Assembly: GCA_947568835.1 (NCBI GenBank)
Contig: OX387612.1
Span: 9,796,001 to 9,860,000 of the forward strand
Length of the DNA: 64,000 nucleotides
Direction: 5' to 3'
Source of the DNA: Protonemura montana
Taxonomy: Eukaryota; Arthropoda; Insecta; Plecoptera; Nemouridae
Shown piece by piece: positions 1 through 11,713 of this stretch. Within the stretch, counting starts at the first letter, position 1. Each line of letters opens with the position of its first letter. A program made the translations under genes and the position numbers. Below the pieces are notes generated by a model. It saw only the letters and a list, made by a program, of their open reading frames with translations. It did not search any database and was not told the DNA's origin.

Positions 1-925
1 CAAAAGCTACCACAGATAAATTATATACATATATAATATTTTGATGGGGCTAAAGCTACAAAAGATACAGCATTTAATACTCCTTTTCTTCTCTAATCCT
101 TCCTTTTATTATTATTTATTTTTTATCATTACTTTTATAAGTATTATTATCCTTATTTCTCAATCCTTATGAGACCAAGGCTACTACGGATACAGTTTCA
201 ACAAATATTGCAACCTTATGTGGCAGTTAAATATCGCGGAACTTCCTACCCCATAGTTTTACAGGGCAATTTCATCCCAGGCTGGAATATCTGATCGTCT
301 ATCCGTGGGATTGAATGTAGATTCAATCGGTTGCATGTGTGCAAAGTTCAGTTTTCCTAAATTTATCCTTTTTCTTGATTTCTCTTTTACCATGTGCATA
401 CTAAAATATTTAAGGGAGGCTTAAAAATGTCTGACTTCAAATCTATGGTCAAACGTTTTCTTATCCTGCGTTGATTTAACCAGTGCGGACAAGTAAAAAA
501 AAAAAAGTGACAAATGCAATTGTAAATGTATCTACCGTATAAGGGAAATGAAAGGAAATTGAAATATTTTCTTACAACTTTGACACATTTTCAAAGCTCC
601 AAGACAATGTTATAAAAACGACGACTTGAAGTAAGAACACAAAAAAATTTACTATAAAAATGATAATAAACACTGGGACTAATACCAGCACATATCATTA
701 ACTTCATTATCATCTCCAATGGACTTTTCTGAAAATACAAGTGACAGCTGGGCCAAAATCCAAATTCAAGATGACCGGTTACCGTTAAATTCGCTGCATT
801 TCTATACTATACTTGTGCATATTCCTAAAACATTGTGGGTAGATCCTTAAACGATAGATACTGAAACCCATACAAATGTAAAATGACAATTCCTTAAAGC
901 ACAAAGTGTCTTTGTGGAAATAAAA
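1..925. other. AT-rich sequence downstream of the last visible IR exon
   Basis: No convincing gene. The first 190 bases hold two degraded, loosely spaced matches to the 49-bp repeat seen at 7676 (an AAGCTACCACAGATAAA-like core). The missing C-terminal exon or exons of the IR gene should lie here or beyond the left edge. One minus-strand stretch beginning at about 731 follows a good acceptor and is open for about 45 codons, but it shows no transmembrane segment and is not called. Confidence 0.4.
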
Positions 926-931
926 TCATAC

Positions 932-3900
932 CCCAATAGTTTGCACTTCAACAGTGCCTGGTGCCACAAGAATCGCGTAGCCTTTGTCCACCAAGCAATC
1001 GAGTTCCCGGAAAGGCAATTGAACGGTCGATGCTGACAGGCCGGACTGTAGCTCTATTACGAAGTACAAGTTGAGCAGGAATCCCATCGAGATGCTGGTG
1101 CCAACCAGAATGCGTCCTGCGAACTGGCTTGGTACTCTGTCCCATCCTGGAAGCAATGTTAATAAGTTGCAAGCGTTAATATCGCGATCGTAAATGTAAG
1201 AGATGGCCACACTCATAACTGAGCAAAAAAATTCAATAATCCGCATTTCTTGTAAAAGAGGACTTAGTTACATAGTACGCCTCTAATCAGAAAAGGTCCA
1301 AATTATATGAGTCTCTACTTCTAGGTTTTCGAAGCAATTTTAGCCCAAGATGGACCATCTAAGTTAGCCTTTTCAGAGGGTAGAACCGGAGAAATTTGAG
1401 TTTGGGATGGCTAGCGTAAACGAGTAATTACTGTAAGAGTTAAAGATTTTTAATAACAGCAGAGTTTATGAAAGAGTCAGTAAAAACTAAAATGGTGAAA
1501 AAAAGGACATTTGCTGGCACAACCTTGGTTACAAACACTGCCCAGAGTCCTGAGAAGAAGCTCGCTGAAGCTGATTGATCCGTCGTCGTCGCTACTGAAT
1601 GTCCTTGACAAGTGGCTCATGACCGTCATTGCGGTTGACAGAGTAACTAACGCCACAATACTTGCGATCCAGGTGTTGAGGGTAAAACTCTGCATCACCG
1701 AACTCAGCGAGTAAGTGAACGCAGGCTTGCGGACGAAGATTTGAGTGCTGGAACAATGAGATGATTGTCTTCATTACTTACGCCGTTTGAGTTAAAAAGC
1801 GATAATTTTTTTTACTCTCCTTACTACACATGGATTAAGTTAAAGTGATTTGTCTTTTAAATAGAAAAGATTGAGTCCTGAGAGCTGTACCTAATAATAA
1901 TTAGCCTCGTTGCAACTTTCACGTGTTCAACTGGGCGTGTGACTCTGTCCCAGTGCAACTTTCACGTTTTCGACTGGGCATGTGACTCTGTCCCAGTGCA
2001 ACTTTCACGTGTTCGACTGGGCATGTGACTCTGTCCCAGTGCAACTTTCACGTGTTCGACTGGGCATGTGACTCTGCCCCAGTGCAACTTTCACGTGTTT
2101 GACTGGGCATGTGACTCTCTCCCAGTGCAACTTTCACGTGTTCGACTGGGCATGTGACCCTGTCCCAGTGCAACTTTCACATGTTCAACTGGGCATGTGA
2201 CTCTGTCCCAGTGCAACTTTCACGTGTTCGACAGGGGACGTGACTCTGTCCCAGTGCTACTTTCACGTGTTCGACTGGGCATGTGACTCTGTCCCAGTGC
2301 AACTTTCACGTGTTTGACTGGGCATGTTACTCTGCCCCAGTGCAACTTTCACGTGTTCGACTGGGCATGTGACTCTGTCCCAGTACAACTTTCACGTGTT
2401 CGACTGGGCATGTGACTCTGCCCCAGTGCAACTTTCACGTGTTTGACGGGCAGAGTTGCTCGCTCTCGGGTCACTCTTGGTCCGCTTTTTTTGCTTCAAG
2501 AATTGCGACGGTGCAATTGGGAATCAAACGAATGAACCAACAGTTAGTGATCACATGTTCGGGGGGGAGCGCTCTCGCTCGGAGCTGGTACAAACTCGGT
2601 GGAGAGCATGACGTAATCGAGCAGGTTTCAAACCCACCCTGGTTGGTGCATACATATCGAAAATACAATTACACTAAATTGTTTCTACTTGTTGTTTGTT
2701 CCATAAGGAAAAACTAAAGTGAGAACCATCATAGTGCCTTTCTAGCATACCTTGTTGATGAAAATGGAGCAGAGAAGTCTATGACTTTGGTGGTCATTGT
2801 TGAAATAATGAGGCCAATGTCTGCCTCCTTGCGATAGATCGTTGGGCCCATATCTCCCATCGTTTTGATGATCACCTTTTGGAGGCTTAAAAAAAACAAA
2901 ATTACTTTTATCTCTTTTTTTTGGCAAGGAGAAGGCTCATTTTTTCGCTTGCTGTTTTTACTGAAACCTGACTTTCTCTTCCTACGGCGAATCTCAATTC
3001 GTGTCTCAAGAACCATGAAGTGCCACTTCCAGGAACAAGCGAGGCTCACCAAGGGAACAACTCGCCATCTCTCCATGTTTCCTTTCTAACAGACAGGAAC
3101 TAAGATGGCCACGTCGCCGGCGATCCTGTCAATGTCCGTAGCTTGCTAGTAATATTAAGGAGGATGACGTTTTTATTTTGGAGATCCAGGGAATAATATC
3201 CTATTTTTAATTATTTTTTTGGGGTTTGTTTAAACTGTTTCATGAACTAAAAAGATCTTGTTAAGTGTAAATTTTTAAAAAATTCGTTCTAAATAAAATA
3301 AATTAAACTCTATTCAACTAATAGGAGAGATTTTTCAAAATGGTTGGCTCTCGTATTTTGTGTGTGTGTGTAGTTATTTTTGTTGTGTATTGTTAACAGA
3401 TCTAAGAAGTTTGGGAGCCACAGCTGCTATGAAAACTCTGATTTCCTTTCCTAAAAAACACCGGAAAAACGCTTTGAATAGACTACGTTTACAACGTGTG
3501 TAACTTTAGGACTAAATAATATTTTTAATTTTGGAAAGAGTTAATCTGTTGGCAATAGTGTGATGAGTCACCTAGTTTTTGTTTCGTCTCAAACGGACGA
3601 GTGGTTTGGTCGATTAGTTGTATCCAGTAAACCTTGATATAGACCTGAGTAAGCTCCCACTCCAATAGACCTGAGTAAGCTCCCACTCCAATAGACCTGA
3701 GTAAGCTCCCACTCCATTAGACCTGAGTAAGCTCCCACTCCATTAGACCTGAGTAAGCTTCCACTCCAATAGACCTGAGTAAGCTCCCACTCCAATAGAC
3801 CTGAGTAAGCTCCCACTCCAATAGACATGAGTTAGCTCCCACTCCAATAGACCTGAGTAAGCTCCCACTCCAATAGACCTGAGTAAGCTCCCACTCCAAT

Positions 3901-6519
3901 AGACCTGAGTAAGCTCCCACTCCAATAGACCTGAGTAAGCTCCCACTCCATTAGACCTGAGTAAGCTCCCACTCCATTAGACCTGAGTAAGCTCCCACTC
4001 CATTAGACCTGAGTAAGCTCCCACTCCAATAGACCTGAGTAAGCTCCCACTCCAATAGACCTGAGTAAGCTCCCACTCCAATAGACCTGAGTAAGCTCCC
4101 ACTCCAATAGACCTGAGTAAGCTCCTACTCCAATAGACCTGAGTAAGCTTCCACTCCATTAGACCTGAGTAAGCTCCCACTCCAATAGACCTGAGTAAGC
4201 TCCCACTCCAATAGACCTGAGTAAGATCCCACTCCAATAGACCTGAGTAAGCTCTCACTCCAATAGACCTGAGTAAGCTCCCACTCCAATAGACCTGAGT
4301 AAGCTCCCACTCCAATAGACCTGAGTAAGCTCCCACTCCAATAGACCTGAGTAAGCTCCCACTCCAATAGACCTGAGTAAGCTCCCACTCTAATAGACCT
4401 GAGTAAGCTCCCACTCCAATAGACCTGAGTAAGCTCCCACTCCAATAGACCTGAGTAAGCACCCACTGCAATAGACCCGAGTCAGTAACCGAAGCAACAG
4501 GCTCACATAGTAAATAAGGAAATTAGGGAATTAAGAAAAAAGCATGAAAAACTTAATTCAAAAACAAATTTTAAAATAAACTTGTGGTTTTTGCAAATTT
4601 AATTTAAATTCTACCAAATAAATAACAGACTTAACTAAAAATAATAAATAATATTATCAAACGCGTTTGACACAGTTATTGACTTTATAATATTTTCTAT
4701 TTTTCAAGATATATGTGAATAATTACCTAACATTAAGAGGCGTTAACGCTGTCTCGAGTGTGTTTTCTAAGTTTCGTAAATGAAACTTAGACACATCATC
4801 TTGATGTCCCTGGGAACAGAAGACAAAGATTAAAACAACTCATAGCCAACAAATAAAATCAACAGATTCGAATCTTAAGATTCAAACATTAGGTCAAAGA
4901 TCGCAGTGAAGCACAGAGATAGAAGGGGAGATGGCATTGTACAAGATTTTATAGTACCTATACTTTTTTACCATTGGGTTTATAGGTTTAATCTGAGTCC
5001 CAGGCGCTATATTAAATTGACTTCGAAACACAACTTATAGTCAACCTTCTTGCTTCAAGTTCGAGTTACTATTTTCTTTAAGTTAAGTCTTATAAAGCAG
5101 CTAAGCTTACCTGGGTTAAAAAAACTCGAAAAAAAATTATGAAAATTTACATTCAAATTGATATTTATGCAAGAATACGGCAGCAAACGCCATCTAGTGA
5201 CTCCAGATGATTGCCAGCTCGTTTGCTCAGTAGCGAGTTTAACATTAACGCTGGTGTACTGAATCTAAATACCAAATGGTTAAAATCTTAATACCAAATA
5301 TATACAAAAAATGCATTTAACTTACCACTGAATAACTCATTCTTACTCTAGTCCCAAGCAGATTTGCTCTTCGTAAAGGACTGCGTGCCATTCGATAAAA
5401 CTTCCATATTTCTCTTCCTTGTTGGTCCAAAGACCTTCCTCCCAGATGATTGACAAGCAGTGTATTGCTACCCTCTTGTAGGTGATAGATTTCCTGCATG
5501 ATCAATGCCCTTGCATCTACTGGGTCTTGCAGAATTATCGCTACTCGGGACTTGAAAGGAATGTAAAACTCATGGACCCAGTCAGGTATTGCTGACTTGG
5601 TGGTGGCATATAGAAACACAGGGTTTGTGTACGAATTATGGAGCAACTGTAAAGCAATTTAAAAAATGACCGTTATTTCAGTGAGTTTGTGTGTTTGTTT
5701 GGTAGAATAGCTAAAAAAGGGGTTGATCTTACAGTTTGAGTTTCGTTGAAATTGCAGAGGTGTTTCTCTTTTGATACTGGATAGAAAATTGCACCAACAC
5801 TTCCATCCGATGCTTCACAGTTGACGCTGTTTATGTAAACTAAGTTACCAAAAGCAAGTCCCGGACTCAAAAGTTCTGAAATATTATTTTATTATTCTTA
5901 CTATTTTTTAATACTATTGTTATTAGTAAATTAATTTGAGAAAATACTTAAAATCTATCGAAATCTTGTAAGAAGTCACAATTCAAGTAAATGTTTGTTT
6001 TACCATCATTCAGTAATGGAATGATATGAAATTGTTAATTTCATAACATTCCATTCCATTGAACAAATATTACAGAATCACCCTCCATATGCTACTATAC
6101 TATAAGGTATCTGCTGAACAAACGGCAACGGTTCTGACTTGCATTCGCATTTTTTGAAAAACCTCTGCAATTAAATGACTAAAGCTTCAAATTTCGATTT
6201 AAATACCGCCTTATCTGTGAGATCGACGATTCCATCTCAACAAACAGCGATGCCATCCAGAAAAACCTTGAATTTCTTCGGTACAGTAGATGATCTGTAA
6301 TTTTTGCTATGATTACTAAACATTTTTTGGGCTGGCACTCTGACCAAGCCAATAAACCCAAACGATTTTACTCCACTAACCTTTCTCGTTCTTTAATAAT
6401 GTCATGTGATGAATCCCAAAGAAGTCAAGAACAGACGAAATATCTTCTACCAAGTACTCAGGAACGAATGCAATCACATGACCTCTGATAACGAACATGA
6501 AAACAATGAATAACAGCAT
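932..6519 (-). CDS. Ionotropic receptor (IR, divergent glutamate-receptor family), 3' end missing
   Basis: Chemosensory-type ligand-gated cation channel of the cell membrane. Seven exons join in phase: 6519-6381 (signal peptide MLLFIVFMFVIRG), 5875-5733 and 5646-5326 (amino-terminal domain), 4809-4727 and 2885-2751 (S1 ligand-binding lobe, with YRKEADIG and VIDFSAPFSS), 1747-1524 (VRKP, TM1 around LNTWIASIVALVTLS, then the pore loop FSELLLRTLGSVCNQG) and 1146-932 (WDRVPSQFAGRIL, then TM3 LYFVIELQSGLS). That makes 420 residues so far. Every junction has GT/AG ends and matching phase (1,0,0,2,2,1). Full IRs need a further S2 lobe and TM4, which I could not find before position 1. An upstream in-frame ATG exists at 6573; 6519 is preferred because the signal peptide follows at once. 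The pore lacks the SYTANLAAF motif of true iGluRs, which is normal for IRs. Introns carry the 26-bp and 43-bp arrays. Confidence 0.82.
1911..2450 (+). repeat. 43-bp tandem array, about 12.5 copies (locus 1)
   Basis: Unit GTGCAACTTTCACGTGTTCG followed by ACTGGGCATGTGACTCTGTCCCA, in the IR intron between exons 2751 and 1747. Copies differ by one to three substitutions. Within each period CCCAGT and ACTGGG form an inverted pair around a CACGTG core. The array runs directly into the tRNA-like dispersed repeat at 2452. Confidence 0.95.
2452..2665 (+). repeat. Dispersed repeat with tRNA-like T-arm, copy 1
   Basis: Shares a core (GAGCGCTCTCGCTCGGAGCTG, then GGTGGAGAGCATG, then CAGGTTTCAAACCCAC) with 37483-37640 and, in reverse, with 43675-43770. 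GGTTTCAAACCC resembles a pol III B box / T-arm and GGTGGAGAGCATG resembles a D-arm, so a tRNA-derived SINE is possible. Two of the three copies sit directly after a 43-bp array. Confidence 0.55.
3100..3638. other. Intronic sequence without recognised features
   Basis: AT-rich IR intron sequence between the S1 exon and the 26-bp array. It contains a short GT run near 3359 and no exon-like open stretch with good splice sites on either strand. Confidence 0.5.
3640..4482. repeat. 26-bp minisatellite, about 32 copies
   Basis: Unit CCAATAGACCTGAGTAAGCT plus CCCACT, nearly identical across the array apart from T/A and C/T exchanges. It lies in the IR intron between exons 4727 and 2885. Because 26 is not a multiple of 3, the minus-strand open frames over it rotate through the same peptide and are not genes. 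Confidence 0.97.
4483..4726. other. AT-rich intron remainder
   Basis: Nothing recognised between the 26-bp array and the small S1 exon at 4727-4809. Confidence 0.5.
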
Positions 6520-6573
6520 TTTCACCCAACTCAGGTATGATTGCTTGGGACACGGCTGCAACCAAATGACCAA

Positions 6574-7085
6574 GTGAAATAAAACCGATTTATGATATAC
6601 AATTCAACTCGGACAGGTTAGGTGCATTGGTCAAAATTGCATTGGCAATTCTATTGTTTACATTCAAATCGTGTTAGTGGAAAACTTGTAAATGCATTAA
6701 ATAAGCTAAGAGATAAAGCTCTAATGAGACTTTTATTCGTCGCTTTTAGCGAAGTACTTTTCAAACTTTTCATTTCAACTTTCATTGGTTACGCCGGTAA
6801 CTACTCATTTCATGCATTGGATATTTCTTTTATCTAAAACTTTACGTGAGTTTGTGGTAAATGTTTTTAAAATTGTGAATGCACGTAGATTTTGCAACTT
6901 TTTAATGACTTACTGATTGGTTATTGGGCCTACACGACGCATTTTTACTACAACGGGTGCTGTTTTAGTTTTTGACTCACGTTTTCTTTATTCAGCCTTG
7001 GCACAGAATTTAAAAAAATAATAATAATCAGTCAGTATTTTTGAATGATAAATACAATATTGTATTTTATAAAAATTGTGTAAAA
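6574..7085. other. Presumed 5' flank of the IR gene
   Basis: Upstream (minus-strand sense) of the IR start codon. No clear TATA box or CpG-rich stretch. A 71-codon plus-strand open frame at 6622-6837 has no recognisable domain. Confidence 0.4.
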
Positions 7086-7091
7086 TTGTAA

Positions 7092-7303
7092 AAATTGTGT
7101 ATGATGGTCACCCATCCAACACCTGACTCAGCGCAGTGTTGCTTAACTTTCATCCCTCCAAACTCTCTCCCGAACAGAACTGGTCATGTGTATGATGGTC
7201 ACCCATCCAATACCTGACTCAGCACAGTGTTGCTTAACTTTCATCCCTCCAACCTCTCTCCCGAACAGAACTGGTCATGTGTATGATGGTCACCCATCCA
7301 ATA
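7092..7303 (-). repeat. 5S-SINE head, short 92-bp type-B array (about 2.3 copies)
   Basis: Reverse-strand copies of the unit that joins the 5S-derived promoter region (GTTAAGCAACACTG ... GTATTGGATGGGTGACC) to the SINE segment ACCAGTTCTGTTCGGGAGAG. Confidence 0.85.
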
Positions 7304-7675
7304 CAATAAAATATGTTTGATTTAAATATTAATTTGTTATTCTAACATCTCACTTAACATAGCTGTAGTGTTAGCAGGTTATTTTGACCACCCCTGACGA
7401 CCAGATCACCCCAAGAATGGGTGAGTTTGAGGGTGAGTTGAGGGGTGCATGACTTCGTTGTGAATAGCGTGTCAGGTAGAGGCAGAGCAGATTACGCGGT
7501 GGACTAAATTTAGCCACAGTCCTTATTGATCTCGTTCCCTAGACCTTAAGGTAATTCAAGACGGATCCAGGTGGAAATTTGCTTATAACTTACATATATA
7601 TAGTGAGTTTCGTAGGTGGTACAGGAATCAAAGGCGTGGAAAAATGGGGAAACAGGAAAAGAAAAATACTGAAAA
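7304..7675. other. Spacer without recognised features
   Basis: No gene or repeat identified between the type-B array and the 49-bp array. Confidence 0.4.
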
Positions 7676-8396
7676 AGCTTGCACAGATATTCCATCCTTA
7701 CAGGGCAAAGACTACCACAAATAAAGCTTACACAGATATTCCATCCTTATAGGGCAAAGACTACCACAGATAAAGCTTGCACAGATATTCCATCCTTATG
7801 AGGCAAAGACTACCACAGATAAAGCTTGCACTGATATTCTTTCTGTATGGGGCAAATGCTACCACAGATAAAGCTTGCACAGATATTCCATCCTTATGAG
7901 TCAAAGACTACCACAGATAAAGCTTGCACAGATATTCCATCCTTATGGGGCAAAGACTACCACAGATAAAGCTTGCACAGATATTCCATCCTTATGGGGC
8001 AAAGACTACCATAGATAAAGCTTGCACAGATATTCCATCCTTATGGGGCAAAGACTACCACAGATAAAGCTTGCACAGATATTCCATCCTTATGGGGCAA
8101 AGACTACCACGGATAAAGCTTGCACAGATATTCCATCCTTATGGGGCAAAGACTAGCACAGATAAAGCTTGCACAGATATTCCATCCTTATGGGGCAAAG
8201 ACTAGCACAGATAAAGCTTGCACAGATGTTCCATCCTTATGAGGCAAAGACTAGCACAGATAAAGCTTGCACAGATATTCCATCCTAATGAGGCAAAGAC
8301 TAACACAGATAAAGCTTGCACAGATATTCCTTACTTATGAGGCAAAGACTAACACAGATAAAGCTTGCACAGATATTCCATCCTTATGGGGCAAAG
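7676..8396 (+). repeat. 49-bp tandem array, about 15 copies (locus 1)
   Basis: Unit AGCTTGCACAGATATTCCAT, then CCTTATGGGGCAAAGACTACCACAGATAA. The same unit in the same orientation fills most of choline-transporter intron 4 at 43987-44443. Confidence 0.95.
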
Positions 8397-8516
8397 GAAT
8401 TTTATTCCCAGATAGGGCGTATTTTTAAGAGGGTTTTTTGTTTGACTTAAAGATAGCCCTGTAACTTAAAACCACTTATAATTTATTTAAACAAGAATTA
8501 TAATTCAAATTACCAA

Positions 8517-8660
8517 TCCTGTTCGGAAGAGAGGTTGGAAAAAATACTGCCTCTCGACAGCATGGTTAGTGAAGGAGCTTAGGCTGTGTTGTTGTGTTTT
8601 AGGAGTACAGCCAGTGGTCCTTCGGTGCTCTTCGACGGAAGTAGGCACATGCCTAAAACA
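8517..8660 (+). mobile_element. 5S-SINE fragment
   Basis: Degraded copy: GTTCGG..GAGAGGTTGGA, CTCTCGACAGCATGG and a TGGTCC..CGGTGCTCTTCGAC core are all recognisable in order, with deletions between them. Confidence 0.7.
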
Positions 8661-8683
8661 ATTATAAAAGATACGCCACACAC

Positions 8684-9007
8684 GACCAGTTCTGTTCGGG
8701 AGGGATAAAAGTTAGTACAGCAACTTCACTCGCCTTGCTTATCAACCTCTCGACAGCATGGATTTGTGAAGAAATCTTGCTGTTCACGTTGTACTGTCCT
8801 TTGGAAGGGACGTTAAGCCGGTGGTCCCCTTGGTCTTCGACAGGAGTAGGCTACGTGCTGGCACCTGGTTTCCCCTTCTCTCTTCTAAGCTAGGTCAGGT
8901 TCATTATCATCCTCAAAATCATCCGCTCATTCACCGACGCCATTAGACCAGTGCCGCAGGGCCAGTTGTCAAAACAATGCGTCGCTAAACACAAAAATCA
9001 ATCATAG
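8684..9007 (+). mobile_element. 5S-SINE, body plus 3' end
   Basis: Contains the SINE body in order: ACCAGTTCTGTTCGGGAGG, the CTTGCTTATCAACCTCTCGA block, the core GGAAGGGACGTTAAGCCGG, GTGCTGGCACC, CATTCACCGACGCCATTAGA, and the 3' end CGTCGCTAAACACAA. The 5S head is missing. Confidence 0.85.
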
Positions 9008-9846
9008 ATGCACCACGAAGCGTTGCATCTAGTTCTAGGAAAAGTTAACTTCTTCGTCGAATATTTGGAAGCGAGCTTCTACCTTCAATCGATACATACT
9101 CAGTGGAAAACAAATTAATAATTCATGTTGGAAAATGTACATACATTTAGCGGAGGTCCATTAACGGTTCATGAAAAAATGTCTTTAGCGTCAAATTGAG
9201 TTTTCACTCATAAATTTATAAGTTTGTATCCACCTTAAACCACGACGTGTAGCTACGTCGAGATATCTTGGCTTGAAAATCTATAGTAAATTATTTAAAA
9301 GTCCAAAGTTCAAGCAATATCGAAATTGGTGAAGAATTGTTGGTCGTTTCCATAGCTCTCTGATCAGGATAAGAACTACAAAATGACTTAAATAAAAAAT
9401 ATTTTTGAAGAACAAAACAGTCTAAAGTACAGAACACCTGTATGATATAAAACGATTAACGTGGGTCGCATTAAACCTACACTTCTAACTGTTATCTTCT
9501 ATCATAGGATTGTCATTTTAATTATTCTGTATGGGGTTAAAAATATAAATAGGACAAAAAAAATCCTGACCCACTTTTGGTCCGTTTTAAAAGATCATTT
9601 TTTATATTAATAATTATTTTCTTTTTTTTTTTATCTCGTATTTTTGACAAGTTTCAATCGATTTTTTAAATTTTTCAATTTATTGAGGTTTTATTTGTGT
9701 TTCCTATGAAAACTATTTGTTTTGCAACAATGCTTTTAGCCTCTGAAGGGATTATCTGTGAATAAACGTAATGCATGGATTTTTCTCGACACTTGATGGA
9801 ATGTATTGTCATCCAGTTCGGGGCTATGTTTAAAATTTCAGACAGA
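9008..9846. other. AT-rich intergenic sequence
   Basis: No gene or known repeat recognised. Long A and T runs near 9550-9680. Confidence 0.45.
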
Positions 9847-10049
<203 letters not shown>

Positions 10050-10980
10050 TTGGAATGTATAAACTACGTCAGTTTTTGTATATAAATATGCAATGTGAGG
10101 TAATCATTTCAGTGGTAGCAAATGCATTAGAGGTCAAGAGTGAACAAAATCATTTATTTATATCAAATGCTTGTTCATTTTCAGAAAAGTATGACACAAT
10201 CGGTATTATATTTAAAAACGTCCAAAACATTATCTTTTTAAATAATTATTTCCTTCCTTCTTTATCCGTTTCATCAATTCATTTAGGAATCCATAATTAA
10301 ATATATATTTTAGGTAAACAATTGGTACACAACTTTTCAACGCATAAAAGAAATATGGCTTAGACTCACGCATAACGCTAATTTAACTCTAAGAACTATG
10401 ATCACAATCCACCCAAACAGCAATACCAACTGAATCCACGTAATAGCTCTGAAAACTTGCAAAATCACTCGAATTGCGCAAGTGCTTAATAAATATCATC
10501 TCACAAAGTACAATTACAAGCGCCGAATGAGAAGTAAATGAAATGTTTAATGCGCTAACGGCTTTTATCATCTGACGAAGTAAACAGTGTAAACACCGCT
10601 GTTATTTTGTAACGCAGCTATTTTAGGTATAAATTAATCTATTGTTCTGATTCTAAAGCAATTGCTTTTTTGTTTCTTTTAGCTGTAGTAGAGCTGAGAA
10701 GCAAATGCCTGGCGGATTCACATCGCTTCGCTTACCAAAACTACAGCGGGGCCACTGACTTTAAATGCATTTTGTTTGCATCATCATCAAAGCCTATCAC
10801 AAAAACTTATGTGCATCGAATTCTACCAATTGTATTTGTTGTCACGCTTGTAGGAATCAATATTTACCTCTTAAATATGTTAGCTGTCAGAATTGATTGA
10901 TTTGACTGCGTTGTCGAATGTATCTTCTACCGAGAACATGCATTGCTATTCTATTTCTGGTGTTCACCTGACGTAGAGGT
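10050..10980. other. Intergenic sequence without recognised genes
   Basis: Short open frames (for example 10670-10900 plus) show no recognisable domain. Sequence around 10780-10980 resembles 42090-42240 (shared ATGTACGTCGA-like and GTCAGAATTGA-like blocks), so part of it is an old dispersed repeat. Confidence 0.4.
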
Positions 10981-10982
10981 CA

Positions 10983-11428
10983 GTACGTGAGTTGGCAACA
11001 CAGCTTAGATGGTCGAGTCGAGACGGGTTGAAATGTTGACACCTGACAAGATGGACATGAATCGAACAAAGACCCTCCTGATGGGAAGGGGTGGGGGTAG
11101 GTACGTGAGTTGGTAACACAGCTTAGATGGTCGAGTCGAGACGGGTTGAAATGTTGACACCTGACAAGATGGACAAGAATCAAACAAAGACCCTCCTGAT
11201 GGGAAGGGGTGGGGGTAGGTACGCGAGTTGGCAACACAGCTTAGATGGTCGAGTCGAGACGGGTTGAAATGTTGACACCTGACAAGATGGACAAGAATCG
11301 AACAAAGACCCTCCTGATGGGAAGGGGTGGGGGTAGGTACGTGAGTTGGCAACACAGCTTAGATGGTCGAGTCGAGACGGGTTGAAATGTTGACACCTGA
11401 CAAGATGATCACGAATCGAACAAAGACC
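10983..11428. repeat. 118-bp tandem repeat, 3.8 copies
   Basis: Each unit starts GTACGTGAGTTGGCAACACA, passes through GACGGGTTGAAATGTTGACA, and ends GGGAAGGGGTGGGGGTAG. Starts are at 10983, 11101, 11219 and 11337. A single diverged relative (GGCGGGTTGAAATGTAAACA) occurs near 42310. Confidence 0.95.
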
Positions 11429-11574
11429 TTTTAATTGCCACTTGGCAACGTTGAAAACAAATGCAAGAATTTTTGGGAATTTTAAGGAGCATTTTGGGAC
11501 GTATTTTGGGCCTTAAAATGGTCAGAGGTGAAATGGCTGCACCATCTAATTGTCAGTTTTTTTTTTAAATCTTA

Positions 11575-11642
11575 TCTGTAAACATGTGCGACCGAACAGG
11601 GGTACGAACCAAGAACCTCCCTAATGCCGACCTCCCACATTT
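11575..11642 (-). mobile_element. tRNA-headed SINE fragment (family 1), degraded
   Basis: On the minus strand: GGGAGGTTCTTGGTTCGTAC followed by CCCTGTTCGGTCGCACATG. It matches the better copies at 23313-23400 and 56650-56748. Confidence 0.55.
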
Positions 11643-11713
11643 TTTCAGTCTAGCTCCGATTCAATCCTTCACTTGCTGGTTTCAGCTTCCCATTAACTAC
11701 CAACTAAACTACC

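Noticed and set aside
3589..4471. Minus-strand frames with GAYSGLLEWELTQVYWSGSLLRS
   Set aside because: 26-bp repeat read through rotating frames.
7676..8396. Possible CRISPR array, because of regular short repeats (also other arrays)
   Set aside because: Units abut without unique spacers and the genome is eukaryotic.
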